Part shown: positions 23,536 through 31,255 of the stretch, in pieces | How the letters are laid out: each line of letters starts with the position of its first letter | How positions within the stretch are numbered: the first letter of the stretch is position 1 | Source of the DNA: CBDUQN01 sp965369375 | Lineage (GTDB): Bacteria > Krumholzibacteriota > Krumholzibacteriia > Krumholzibacteriales > Krumholzibacteriaceae | DNA: 34,597 nt | Direction: 5' to 3' | NCBI GenBank assembly: GCA_965369375.1 | Contig: CBDUQN010000024.1 | Span: forward strand, 1 to 34,597 | Made by a program: the position numbers and the translations under genes | The notes under the pieces: model-generated | The model's database searches: none | Told to the model about the DNA's origin: nothing | What the model saw: the letters and a program-made list of their open reading frames with translations, nothing else

Positions 23536-24006
23536 CTAACAACCAGGCATCCAATCCTCCGGCATTTGCACCGCGACAACCTCCCCCCGGGCGCATACCT
23601 CGCCCTCCGCTCTCACCTCAATCTCTACAACCACCTTGCGTCCCTTGATCTCCTTGACACTGCCGCGCACCTCCAGCTCGACGAGCGGCGTCGGTTTCAG
23701 GTAATTCACGTGCAGTGCCGCCGTTACGTAGCGATACGGTGGTTCCGTGCCCATTTCCCGCCCCGCCGCCCGGTATGCGGCCGCTGCCGCCGTCCCGGTT
23801 CCGTGACAGTCTATCAGCGAGGCAATCAATCCACCATACACGTACCCTGGAATCGCGGTATGATACGGCCGCGGTTGGAAAATCGCCACTGATTCATCTC
23901 CGTCCCAGTAGCTCTTGATCTGTAAACCGTTCTCGTTCAGACGGCCGCAGCCATAACAGTGGCTGAGATCATCCGGATAATAGTCCTGAAACGCCTTCTC
24001 GTTCAT
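23536..24006 (-). CDS. PaaI-type hotdog thioesterase
   Basis: 156 aa from ATG 24006, with GGGGAG 7 nt upstream. Predicted acyl-CoA thioesterase of the 4HBT hotdog fold. The N-terminus has 'HCYGCGRLNENGLQIKSYWD' (16-35), a Cys-x-Cys-Gly block common in this subgroup; the active-site region is PGYVYGGLIASLIDCHGTG (53-71), the usual helix with a catalytic acidic residue (Asp67). VTAALHVNYLKPTPL (~94-108) and the strands EVRGSVKEIKGRKVVVEIEV complete the hotdog sheet. It is co-oriented with the flavodoxin-like gene 28 bp upstream and the tautomerase downstream. The natural acyl-CoA is not deducible. Confidence 0.9.
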   Translation of the reverse strand: MNEKAFQDYYPDDLSHCYGCGRLNENGLQIKSYWDGDESVAIFQPRPYHTAIPGYVYGGLIASLIDCHGTGTAAAAAYRAAGREMGTEPPYRYVTAALHVNYLKPTPLVELEVRGSVKEIKGRKVVVEIEVRAEGEVCARGEVVAVQMPEDWMPGC

Positions 24007-24034
24007 CGATCTGCTCCCCTATCAGAAAAAATCC

Positions 24035-24760
24035 TTATTCGATCTCGAGCTTGTCAAGAGCCGTCTGTATCCTCTGATTCGCAATATCGACATACATCTT
24101 TTGAGAGAGAAGCTCCCGGCTGACGATCTCCAGTGTTTCAGCCCTCATCCTGCCATCACGTGCCAACTGACGGCCCGCTTTTCTCGCCGCCTCCCGGACA
24201 TCATCCACCGGCGCTCCCTTTTCCTGCACTTCTCTCAGCACCGCGCCGTGCGGACGGAGGAGCGCGCCGGCGAATTCCCGGCTAAAATTCTTACTGATTG
24301 CTCTCATATGGACGAGCATCGGGTCGAAATTATCGAGCTCCCAAAAGCCGCAGCTTGCAACGAGCACCAATTTGCCGTCTGGAACATCTCTTCGAGCGCG
24401 ATAACGACAGTGATCCTCCCGAAGCTCGATAATCGGTTCCAGGATCGGAATCATGCGATCAATCAGATTCTTTAGAGGCCCGCTCACGCCATCCACATAG
24501 ACCGGAGTTGCGAACACGAGGACGTCCGCAGCGGCAATTGCCGGGAGAATCACCTGCATGTCGTCCTTTTGAAAACAATCTCCCGGCTTCTTGAACCAGC
24601 AGTGAAACTCGCCCCGGCAGGGTTTGATGTTCAACTTTTTTGTGTAGAAGAGTTCGACTTCCGCTCCAGCCTCCCGCGCGCCATCGAGAAAAGGCTCGAG
24701 AATCAATGCTGTGTTTCCCTTTGCCGCGTTGGAACTGCCGTTTATAGCCAAGACTTTCAT
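24035..24760 (-). CDS. Flavodoxin-fold NAD(P)H-dependent oxidoreductase
   Basis: 241 aa from ATG 24760. Flavodoxin-like FMN-binding protein: strand 1 and phosphate loop VLAINGSSNAAKGNTALI (3-20), then VLVFATPVYVDGVSGPLKNLIDR (~75-97), the flavin ring site. Between them is a Cys-rich loop, Cys48...Cys54-Trp-Phe...Cys62 (CRGEFHCWFKKPGDC), followed by QKDDM. Iron-sulfur flavoproteins carry a compact cysteine motif at this place; whether these three Cys bind a cluster is uncertain because the usual set is four. About 60 residues beyond the basic fold (EAARKAGRQLARDGRMRAE) resemble the C-terminal helix region of the NADPH-dependent FMN reductase-like family. Likely co-transcribed with the thioesterase. 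Confidence 0.9.
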   Translation of the reverse strand: MKVLAINGSSNAAKGNTALILEPFLDGAREAGAEVELFYTKKLNIKPCRGEFHCWFKKPGDCFQKDDMQVILPAIAAADVLVFATPVYVDGVSGPLKNLIDRMIPILEPIIELREDHCRYRARRDVPDGKLVLVASCGFWELDNFDPMLVHMRAISKNFSREFAGALLRPHGAVLREVQEKGAPVDDVREAARKAGRQLARDGRMRAETLEIVSRELLSQKMYVDIANQRIQTALDKLEIE

Positions 24761-24796
24761 TAATGCCTCGTCTATTTCAACTATGTTGCCGAAGAC

Positions 24797-25972
24797 TCAA
24801 TGCCATGCGTTGCCGAATTGAATGTACCAGGCGAAGTCGTCCTTGCTCCACGCAAAATCGAGTCCCGCATTCAATCCGAACATACGCGCAACCATGTAGC
24901 GAAAACCGAAACCGCCGGAGCCGACTTCCGTCACGTCTTCCGATTCATCAAATGACATCATTGCCCAGCCGTAGCCGCCGAAGCCGATAGCGCTCCATCG
25001 ATTGGAGAACCTCCACCGCGCCTCCGCTTCCGTGGAAATGGCGATCTTTCCCTGATACCTCATCACAGGCACGCCACGCAGGGAAATGTACGGCAGGTCG
25101 TAGAAGGGAACGTCCCCCCCGACAAAATCCCCCTCCACGTCGAGCCCGAGCACAACGCGCGGGTGGGGATCGATAAATCCGAATGCGGAAACCTCGAGCT
25201 CGTTATATTCGAAGTCGCCGCCCCAGATTTTGCCGTAATCCATCCATCCAACGGCTACGCGCACGCCATTGTTCGAATCCATGGTATTGTCGAGATTCTC
25301 ATAGGCGGCCAGCACCCCGAATCCGGCCGAGGATGAATCCAATTCCAGGGGATCTACGTCAGGTATGATATTTCCTAAATCGAATATGACGGTCTGATCC
25401 GAATATCTGTATTTAGCGCCGAGAAAGAAATCCGTTTGCCTGAGCCGTTTCTCGAAACGCTGGAAAAGATACCAGCTCTTGATCGTGTACTCGAGCGGTC
25501 TATCCAAAATCCCCCTTCCACCGGGAAACCCGTAAAATTTCAAGTTGATGCTCGCCCGCATGAGGGCGCCGAGATACCGGGCCCAGTCACTCTTCCAAGT
25601 GTGGCTATGAAATATTCCTGCGCCCCACGTGCCGTTTTCCGTGCCGAATCCCATTACGCCTGATATCGTCGGCGGCTCGAGCTCCTTTCGTTCGCCCAGC
25701 CGGATTTCCTCCCATGAAATCAGCTTGGTGGTATCGGTCCGCGTAGGATGGAAGTAAGAAATGACGAGGCCACCGCCGTAGCCCACGGCAGGTTCTGTAA
25801 TAATGATCGGAATGGGTACGAAACCCGTCCGCCCGGTTAGATACATGCTCAAATCGAACTGGCCGTCAGCGGGATCCTTGAATGTGTCCCACTTCGAATC
25901 GGCGTTTACAACTGTCCCCAGAGATAGAAAAGCAAGAATGAGTGCAATGCCCAGCACCGGAGTGTATTTCAC
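24797..25972 (-). CDS. Omp85/BamA-TamA family outer-membrane barrel protein
   Basis: 391 aa from GTG 25972, chosen because AAGGAG lies 8 nt upstream; a TTG at 26017 overlaps the upstream gene. Residues ~5-25 (VLGIALILAFLSLGTVVNA) are a signal peptide. There are no POTRA repeats: after a short N-terminal segment the protein goes straight to barrel strands (EPAVGYGGGLVISYFHP, WGAGIFHSHTW, YRYSDQTVIFDLGN). 'ISLRGVPVMRYQGK' (~290) occupies the place of the VRGF/Y motif of the Omp85 substrate-lid loop, and EAEARWRFSNRWSAIGFGGYG is the penultimate strand region; it closes with aromatic-rich YIQFGNAWH. Barrel-only proteins of this type are common in FCB-like bacteria. Function (lipid or protein transport) unknown. 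Confidence 0.9.
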   Translation of the reverse strand: MKYTPVLGIALILAFLSLGTVVNADSKWDTFKDPADGQFDLSMYLTGRTGFVPIPIIITEPAVGYGGGLVISYFHPTRTDTTKLISWEEIRLGERKELEPPTISGVMGFGTENGTWGAGIFHSHTWKSDWARYLGALMRASINLKFYGFPGGRGILDRPLEYTIKSWYLFQRFEKRLRQTDFFLGAKYRYSDQTVIFDLGNIIPDVDPLELDSSSAGFGVLAAYENLDNTMDSNNGVRVAVGWMDYGKIWGGDFEYNELEVSAFGFIDPHPRVVLGLDVEGDFVGGDVPFYDLPYISLRGVPVMRYQGKIAISTEAEARWRFSNRWSAIGFGGYGWAMMSFDESEDVTEVGSGGFGFRYMVARMFGLNAGLDFAWSKDDFAWYIQFGNAWH

Positions 25973-26013
25973 TCGATGTGCTCCTTGCTGAAAGGGTATT
26001 CTCAACAGCCGGT

Positions 26014-26487
26014 TCAATTCCGGTTAATCGGCATTCGCGTGCCAATGTGTTCTTTGATCTGATACTCGAAGGCGTTTAACGTAAGGGTTACATCGATAAA
26101 CAGGAAAACGGCGGATAAAATGATGCCCAGGATGCTGAGCAGGAATAATGCAATGCCGGCAACTTTGAGATCTGCATCTAACAGATACATAACGAGCAGG
26201 ACCGGGATGAGAAAGCTGCTGCACAGGATGCTGAATGATATCGACATGATCGATGATTTGAGAATCCTGCTCCTCTTGGAAAGCATCTTCAATTGCACTA
26301 TCTTGATTTCCCTCTCCCGGCCATCTTTCGGTAACTGCTCCAGCTCATTGACGAGTATCCGGGATCTATCTATTGTCCTGCCCAGACGGTTTGTAACCGA
26401 TAAGAGGATCAAGCCGACTCCGGAAATTAGTATGATCGGGGAGATGCAAGATTGTAAGAAAGCGACGAATATTTTTGCCTCTTCCAT
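26014..26487 (-). CDS. DUF2721 family membrane protein
   Basis: 157 aa from ATG 26487; GAGG lies 4-5 nt upstream. The N-terminal helix block ISPIILISGVGLILLS followed by VTNRLGRTIDRSRIL (~30-46) is the DUF2721 signature. A cytoplasmic helical linker (ELEQLPKDGREREIKIVQL) leads to a long hydrophobic pair (SIMSISFSILCSSFLIPVLL and IALFLLSILGIILSAVFLF), so three or four membrane segments in all. The family's function is unknown. It is 41 bp upstream of the Omp85-like gene and is driven by a good promoter (26557-26585), so the two probably form one operon. Confidence 0.92.
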   Translation of the reverse strand: MEEAKIFVAFLQSCISPIILISGVGLILLSVTNRLGRTIDRSRILVNELEQLPKDGREREIKIVQLKMLSKRSRILKSSIMSISFSILCSSFLIPVLLVMYLLDADLKVAGIALFLLSILGIILSAVFLFIDVTLTLNAFEYQIKEHIGTRMPINRN

Positions 26488-26556
26488 TTGACCTCATCCC
26501 CGAGAAACCGCAATCTCCTCAGACTCATAAAAGAATTCGGAAAGCAATGAAATGGC

Positions 26557-26585
26557 AGTCTAACGCATGCAAAAACTTTTGTCAA
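26557..26585 (-). promoter_or_regulatory. Promoter of the DUF2721-Omp85 operon
   Basis: On the minus strand: consensus TTGACA (26580-26585), exactly 17-bp spacer, TAGACT (26557-26562, 4 of 6 matches). It lies 70 bp before the DUF2721 start. Repeats of GGGTTGAGTA lie just upstream. Confidence 0.65.
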
Positions 26586-26591
26586 ACGGAA

Positions 26592-26631
26592 GGGTTGAGT
26601 ATGTCGGGTTGAGTACGTTCAATCTACTCAA
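26592..26631. repeat. Direct and inverted repeats upstream of the DUF2721 promoter
   Basis: GGGTTGAGTA occurs at 26592-26601 and 26606-26615; TACTCAA at 26625-26631 is the inverse of TTGAGTA (26609-26615). Three copies of one 7-mer in 40 bp, immediately upstream of a -35 box, look like regulator-binding sites. Confidence 0.5.
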
Positions 26632-26732
26632 TTGCCGAATCGCTGGTGAAGGGGATCACTCTATCTAACCAGTTTCATTAAACAACCACGAACTCACTCC
26701 CGTGGATTTGCGGTGGTTTAACTAAAATCAGT

Positions 26733-27665
26733 TCAATAAACGTCGAGATCATTTCCCGAGACCACTCTTCCCCGGTATTCACTTTGAATCTCTTCGAGAA
26801 GCTCTTCTTCCGATGCTCCCCAGAATAGCTGGTGGTAGAGAATGAGCAACTTCGGTTGTACGGCAGATGCTATCTCCGCCAACTCCGTTGTCGAGGTGTG
26901 AAAACTCGAATGGTATCGCTTCCATTCAGGAGTCCGCTTCTCGAACCGCGCCTGGCAGTAGACCTCGTGAATGAGCACGTCGCACCCCTTTGCGGCCTCG
27001 ATCAGCGGATCCCAGGGAGAAGTATCGCCTGAAACCACGATAATCCTGTCCGGAGTTGTGAACTTGAAACCATACGCATGATGCCACGATCCATGGTGCA
27101 CGGGGAATGCCTCGACGGTGACGTTCGAATCTCTGTAGATGACTCCAGCGACAAACTCATGAACATTCACCTTGTAGCCGTAGGAATTGGCGGGTTCCAG
27201 GCCGTAGAGCCGCATATGGATGTCATTTTGATACGCGGCGAGAATATGATCGGTCATCTCTCGAATACCGTCCGGACCGTAAACCTCGAGAGGTTCATTC
27301 CGCCCCAAAACCCACGGCGTCAATATCATATCCGGATACCCCACGGTGTGATCGGAGTGCAGATGTGTAATGAACAGGTGATTCAAATTGGCCGCTCTGA
27401 GCGCGTCGACTCCTTTTTTCGCCGCTGCGGCGGCCCTGCGCACAACGCCGGGGCCGCAATCAATAATGTATGGCGTCTCATTGACGACTATGGCAATCGA
27501 TGGACCCGAGCGATCGGGATCGGCCACGGGTGTTCCCGTGCCGAGAAGAACAATTTTAGTTCTCGAGAATTCCTGTGCGGATTGAGCTGAAACATGAAGT
27601 TGCGTAATCAAAATACCGCACGTGATAACTAAGATCATCATGGCAATTTTATGTACCCTGATCAT
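26733..27665 (-). CDS. Exported metallo-beta-lactamase-fold hydrolase (RNase Z-like)
   Basis: 310 aa from ATG 27665, with GGGAGG 5 nt upstream. Residues ~8-28 (AMMILVITCGILITQLHVSA) form a signal peptide, so it should act outside the cytoplasm. The metal site is intact: THLHSDHTVGYP (His101, His103, Asp105, His106), 'AFPVHHGSWHHAYGF', VVSGDTSPWDP (bridging Asp) and a late His in LLILYHQLFWG. GTGTPVADPDRSGPSIAIVV near the start and DVLIHEVYC are RNase Z/arylsulfatase-type blocks. Family knowledge: cytoplasmic relatives process tRNA 3' ends, while exported relatives are less well understood. Here the signal peptide argues against tRNA processing. A 247-bp gap separates it from DUF2721 downstream. 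Confidence 0.93.
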   Translation of the reverse strand: MIRVHKIAMMILVITCGILITQLHVSAQSAQEFSRTKIVLLGTGTPVADPDRSGPSIAIVVNETPYIIDCGPGVVRRAAAAAKKGVDALRAANLNHLFITHLHSDHTVGYPDMILTPWVLGRNEPLEVYGPDGIREMTDHILAAYQNDIHMRLYGLEPANSYGYKVNVHEFVAGVIYRDSNVTVEAFPVHHGSWHHAYGFKFTTPDRIIVVSGDTSPWDPLIEAAKGCDVLIHEVYCQARFEKRTPEWKRYHSSFHTSTTELAEIASAVQPKLLILYHQLFWGASEEELLEEIQSEYRGRVVSGNDLDVY

Positions 27666-27802
27666 GAGATCCTCCCAAGGCAAGCGTGACTGTTCTCGGG
27701 ATATTCAATCCGAAATCCCATCGGTTCCGGAAGCACGACCAATGTGCCATCCCGGATATGGAGAAAGCATGATGAAGTATACAACTTTTTAGTGATACCG
27801 CT

Positions 27803-27851
27803 ATAAAAAGAGCCGGCGGCATAGCGGATTTGAAGCCCGAAACGCCGCCGG
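27803..27851 (-). terminator. Intrinsic terminator after the ALDH7 gene
   Basis: Read on the minus strand: CCGGCGGC (27844-27851) pairs with GCCGCCGG (27813-27820) around a 23-nt loop, followed by CTCTTTTTAT. It lies about 66 bp past the ALDH7 stop, beyond the tandem duplication. Confidence 0.65.
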
Positions 27852-27868
27852 ATTTATTGCCTTGAAGC

Positions 27869-27946
27869 GCCGCAGAGATCAGATATCGAACTTGATTCCC
27901 TGCGCGAGCCGCAGAGATCAGATATCGAACTTGATTCCCTGCGCGA
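27869..27946. repeat. Perfect 39-bp tandem duplication at the ALDH7 3' end
   Basis: The unit at 27869-27907 is repeated exactly at 27908-27946. One copy contains the last codons of the ALDH7 gene and its TGA (27918-27920); the other lies past the stop and repeats them. Both encode LAQGIKFDI then stop, in the same frame, because 39 is a multiple of 3. Confidence 0.95.
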
Positions 27947-29444
27947 GCGGAAGCTCCTTGCTCCAGTTGATCGTGTTAGTCTGGCGCCGCATATATCCCT
28001 TCCATGAGTCCGAACCGGACTCGCGGCCGCCCCCCGTCTCTTTCTCGCCGCCGAATGCGCCGCCGATCTCGGCACCCGAGGTGCCGATGTTCACGTTGGC
28101 GATACCGCAGTCGGATCCTCCGTGTGAGAGAAACTGTTCCGCCTCGAGCAGATTAGTCGTGAAAATGGCGCTGGAAAGTCCCTGGGTAACGCCGTTATGG
28201 ATTTCTATCGCCTCCTCCATCGTTTCATACTCGAGAAGATAGAGGATCGGGGCAAACGTTTCCTCTCGAATGATCTCTGTCTGGGACGGCATCCTGATTA
28301 TCGTGGGCTCGACAAAGAGATCACCGATATCGGGAAGCTTGTTGCCGCCGCAGACGACCTCTCCGCCGTCCGCCTTCGCCTTCTCGATCGCCTTGAACAT
28401 CAGATCGACAGTCGCCTCATTAATCACCGGTCCCATGAGGGTGTTGTCGTCGATCGGGTCACCGATGCGGACCTGCTTGTAGGCGTTGACGAGACTCTTG
28501 GTGAGCTTGCCGGCGATCGATTTGTGCATGATGATGCGCCGTGTGGATGTACAGCGCTGCCCGGATGTGCCCACCGCGCCGAAGACGATAGCCGGCACGG
28601 CCATATCGAGATCGGCGTTGGCGGTTGCGATGATCGCGTTGTTGCCGCCGAGCTCCAGAATGGTATTGCCGAAACGCTTGGATACAACCTCGGCAACACG
28701 CCTTCCCATCAAGGTCGACCCGGTGAAAGAAATCAGTTGAAGCCGCGGATCGTTAATGAGCCGCTCCCCCACGGTGCTTCCCGGTCCCGCCACGAAGCAG
28801 AAGATTCCTTCGAGGCCGTGGTCAGCCATGACCTTGTTGCAAATATGCTGCACGGCCAGGGCCGTGAGCGGCGTCGATGACGACGGTTTCCACACGACCG
28901 TATCCCCACATGCCGCCGCGATGGCGGCGTTCCACGCCCATACCGCCACGGGAAAGTTGAATGCGGAAATAACGCCGATTGCGCCGAGCGGGTGCCACTG
29001 CTCATACATACGATGTGCGGGCCGCTCGGAATGCATTGTGAGCCCGTAGAGTTGCCGGGAGAGACCGACAGCGAAATCGCAGACATCGATCATCTCCTGG
29101 ACTTCACCGTGTCCCTCGGCTCGTATCTTTCCCATCTCGAGTGTGACGAGATCACCGAGTGGTTCCTTGAACTCGCGCAGCGCGAGCCCGAGATCCCGTA
29201 CGACCTCGCCGCGCTTGGGTGCCGGTATCATGCGCCACGATTTGAATGCTTCGTCGGCTTTGGTTGCGACCGTCTCGTACGCCTGTTCGCTCGCCATTAC
29301 CACTTCGGCGAGAACCTCGCCGGTCGTCGGATTGTAGGACTTGAGCTGTTTCCCTCCCTTTTCCATGATCCACCCGTCAGGCCCCCAGCAGGCGCCGGGA
29401 TTGACATCCTCGATTTGCAGCTTTTTTAGAACCGATTTCGACAT
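27918..29444 (-). CDS. amaB: L-aminoadipate-semialdehyde dehydrogenase (ALDH7 type)
   Basis: Oxidises 2-aminoadipate 6-semialdehyde to 2-aminoadipate, the third step of saccharopine-route lysine breakdown. 508 aa from ATG 29444, with GGAGG 6 nt upstream. Catalytic set: ISAFNFPVAVW (Asn163), LELGGNNA (Glu264), SGQRCTSTRR (Cys298). The C-terminal block GGAFGGEKETGGGRESGSDS followed by WKGYMRRQTNTINWS is diagnostic for antiquitin/ALDH7, and the N-terminus (GPDGWIMEKGGKQLKSYNPT) agrees. The last codons are part of a perfect 39-bp tandem duplication. It is 11 kb from the LKR-SDH operon, on the opposite strand, with its own promoter and terminator. The symbol is by function and is not proven for this organism. 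Confidence 0.94.
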   Translation of the reverse strand: MSKSVLKKLQIEDVNPGACWGPDGWIMEKGGKQLKSYNPTTGEVLAEVVMASEQAYETVATKADEAFKSWRMIPAPKRGEVVRDLGLALREFKEPLGDLVTLEMGKIRAEGHGEVQEMIDVCDFAVGLSRQLYGLTMHSERPAHRMYEQWHPLGAIGVISAFNFPVAVWAWNAAIAAACGDTVVWKPSSSTPLTALAVQHICNKVMADHGLEGIFCFVAGPGSTVGERLINDPRLQLISFTGSTLMGRRVAEVVSKRFGNTILELGGNNAIIATANADLDMAVPAIVFGAVGTSGQRCTSTRRIIMHKSIAGKLTKSLVNAYKQVRIGDPIDDNTLMGPVINEATVDLMFKAIEKAKADGGEVVCGGNKLPDIGDLFVEPTIIRMPSQTEIIREETFAPILYLLEYETMEEAIEIHNGVTQGLSSAIFTTNLLEAEQFLSHGGSDCGIANVNIGTSGAEIGGAFGGEKETGGGRESGSDSWKGYMRRQTNTINWSKELPLAQGIKFDI

Positions 29445-29520
29445 GAGTTACCTCCAAAACGTGTGTGAGTCAGTGCTCAAATGGCGGTATTTCATAACAC
29501 TCTGCCATTCGCGACTTGGG

Positions 29521-29549
29521 ATTATATCACTCAAGATAATGAATGGGAA
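29521..29549 (-). promoter_or_regulatory. Promoter of the ALDH7 gene
   Basis: On the minus strand: TTCCCA (29544-29549, 4 of 6), 17-bp spacer, perfect TATAAT (29521-29526). It lies 77 bp before the start codon in a 202-bp gap, so the gene is a separate transcription unit. Confidence 0.65.
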
Positions 29550-29646
29550 TATGAAAAGTCAAAAAAACAAATAGGGGCTAAATAATATTTAATTCGTTAC
29601 ATTTTATCAAGATACGGCAGAGACAGGGCAATCTCCCTATTACGGG

Positions 29647-30684
29647 CTAAAGATTTTCCGCAATCTTCAGCACTTTCGCGCCCCTGATCTTTCTCATCTT
29701 GAGCTCGAGCAGCGCCGCATTCGCGTCTCCAAGGGAAAAGGTCTCAACCTCCGGCCTGATCGGAATCTCTCCGGCGAGATCGAGAAACTCCTGCACATCC
29801 CTTCTCGCCACATTGGCAACGCTCTTGATCTCCTTCTCCATCCAGATGTGAGTCGTATAATCCAGCGAAAGCAGGTAGTCCTTGTCGACATCCTCCTTGC
29901 GGATGGCGTTGATAACGAGCCTTCCACCCGGCTCGAGGTTTCCGAGCGCCTCTACAACCGGCTTCCATACCGGCGTTGTGTCGATAATGCTCCTCAGGCT
30001 CTCGGGTGATTTTTCCGCCGTATCACCCGCCCAGACGGCGCCGAGCTCGCGCGCGAATTCACGCTCCTCGCCACTGCGGGCAAATACATAGACGTCCGAA
30101 TTCGGATAGCGGTGCTTCGCCATCTTCAGAACGAGGTGGCCGGACGCGCCGAATCCGGTGAGACCGAGATTCTGACCGTCCTCGAGCTCGGCAAGGCGCA
30201 GGGATCGGTAACCGATCGCCCCGGCACAGAGAAGGGGTGCCGCTTCGACATCGGAAAAGAGATCCGGTATCCGGAACGCGAAACGCTCCGGAACCGTCAT
30301 GTATTCGGCGTATCCGCCGTTCACATCCCTCCCCGTCGCTTTGAAGTCCGGGCAGAGATTCTCGTTTCCCGAGCGACAGAAACGGCACACGCCACAGGCG
30401 GAATAAATCCACGCGATACCGACCCGTTCCCCGCCCCGGAATCTGTTCACCTTCTCACCCACCACTTCCACCGTCCCCACAACCTGATGGCCCGGTATCA
30501 GCGGGAAGGTGGATGGTGGTGTCCTTCCCTCGATCTCATCGAGTTCCGTGTGACAGATGCCGCAGGCGGAAACCTTGACCAGAATTTCATCACCACCGGG
30601 AACCGGATCGGGCACGCGAGCCGCCTCGAGCGGCTCTTCATTTTCGCTCAGATCACAGATTTTATTTAGGACCATTGCCTTCAA
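29647..30684 (-). CDS. Zinc-dependent alcohol dehydrogenase (MDR family)
   Basis: 345 aa from ATG 30684; GAAGG lies 2-3 nt before it, and the DinB stop is 6 bp upstream. Catalytic zinc ligands: Cys41 (SACGICHTELDE), His66 (PGHQVVG; the usual Glu after His is Gln) and Cys153 (LLCAGAIGY). Structural zinc: Cys97, Cys100, Cys103 and Cys111 (SACGVCRFCRSGNENLC). The coenzyme loop is LGLTGFGASGHLVLK (173-187), an Ala/Gly-rich GxGxxG variant. This is the AdhA/YjgB-like group of MDR enzymes, NAD(P)-dependent oxidation of alcohols or reduction of aldehydes. It is last of a three-gene run after the STAS-like and DinB genes; the substrate is unknown. Confidence 0.94.
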   Translation of the reverse strand: MKAMVLNKICDLSENEEPLEAARVPDPVPGGDEILVKVSACGICHTELDEIEGRTPPSTFPLIPGHQVVGTVEVVGEKVNRFRGGERVGIAWIYSACGVCRFCRSGNENLCPDFKATGRDVNGGYAEYMTVPERFAFRIPDLFSDVEAAPLLCAGAIGYRSLRLAELEDGQNLGLTGFGASGHLVLKMAKHRYPNSDVYVFARSGEEREFARELGAVWAGDTAEKSPESLRSIIDTTPVWKPVVEALGNLEPGGRLVINAIRKEDVDKDYLLSLDYTTHIWMEKEIKSVANVARRDVQEFLDLAGEIPIRPEVETFSLGDANAALLELKMRKIRGAKVLKIAENL

Positions 30685-30690
30685 GGGGAG

Positions 30691-31206
30691 TCACCTCGAA
30701 CTCATCAATCCGGATATTACCGTGAGATGATGATCATCATGCTCTGCTATAAAATACACCAGATCCAGCGTCCTCATCGGTTGCCTCAGACGAGGATGCT
30801 GGGACGCCAGCAGCGCCTCTTTCTCATCCAGTGCCTCCAGGCGGGTAACAAATTCATAACGAAGAGCTCGAAACGATTTTGTAATATCAGCGATAGGCTG
30901 CGAATTATAATCCGCCTCGAACGTTGCTTTATTTTTCAGGTCGGCCGGACGCAACTCCTTTTCTCCATGTAAAAGATCATCCAACCGTCCAATCCAGAGG
31001 GGTTCGGCCGTCAACAGGTGCCCGACATTCTCCTGAATCGACCAGGCGTCGCCCACCCTCTTTGTGAGAAGCTCGGTCGATAACCCTTGAACTCTTTCCT
31101 CGATTCGAGCCGGAGTGCCCCGTAACCGTTCGATAATGAGAGGTAACCTCTCTATGCCGAGATCGAAGGAAAAGGTGCGATCAAACCACTTGCCGCTCGA
31201 AATCAT
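30691..31206 (-). CDS. DinB family metal-dependent protein
   Basis: 171 aa from ATG 31206, with AAGGAG 7 nt upstream. Four-helix-bundle DinB/YfiT fold: helix 2 carries WSIQENVGHLLTAEPLW (His63), and the C-terminal helix carries EHDDHHLTVI with His156 and His160 in HxxxH spacing; these three His would bind the metal. Family members include thiol transferases (bacillithiol/mycothiol-dependent) and DNA-damage-inducible proteins of unknown activity. The gene lies between the STAS-like gene (49 bp) and the alcohol dehydrogenase (6 bp). The pairing with an oxidoreductase hints at detoxification, an inference only. Confidence 0.9.
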   Translation of the reverse strand: MISSGKWFDRTFSFDLGIERLPLIIERLRGTPARIEERVQGLSTELLTKRVGDAWSIQENVGHLLTAEPLWIGRLDDLLHGEKELRPADLKNKATFEADYNSQPIADITKSFRALRYEFVTRLEALDEKEALLASQHPRLRQPMRTLDLVYFIAEHDDHHLTVISGLMSSR

Positions 31207-31255
31207 ATCACGCTCCTTGGACTTGTCCGGGAATAATACTGTTCCCTGATTTCAG

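Noticed and set aside
26671..26720. Possible terminator after the RNase Z-like gene (AACCAC/GTGGTT or CCACG/CGTGG stems, then TTGTTTAAT)
   Set aside because: The stems are only 5-6 bp with long or alternative loops and the T-run is interrupted; support is too weak to annotate.
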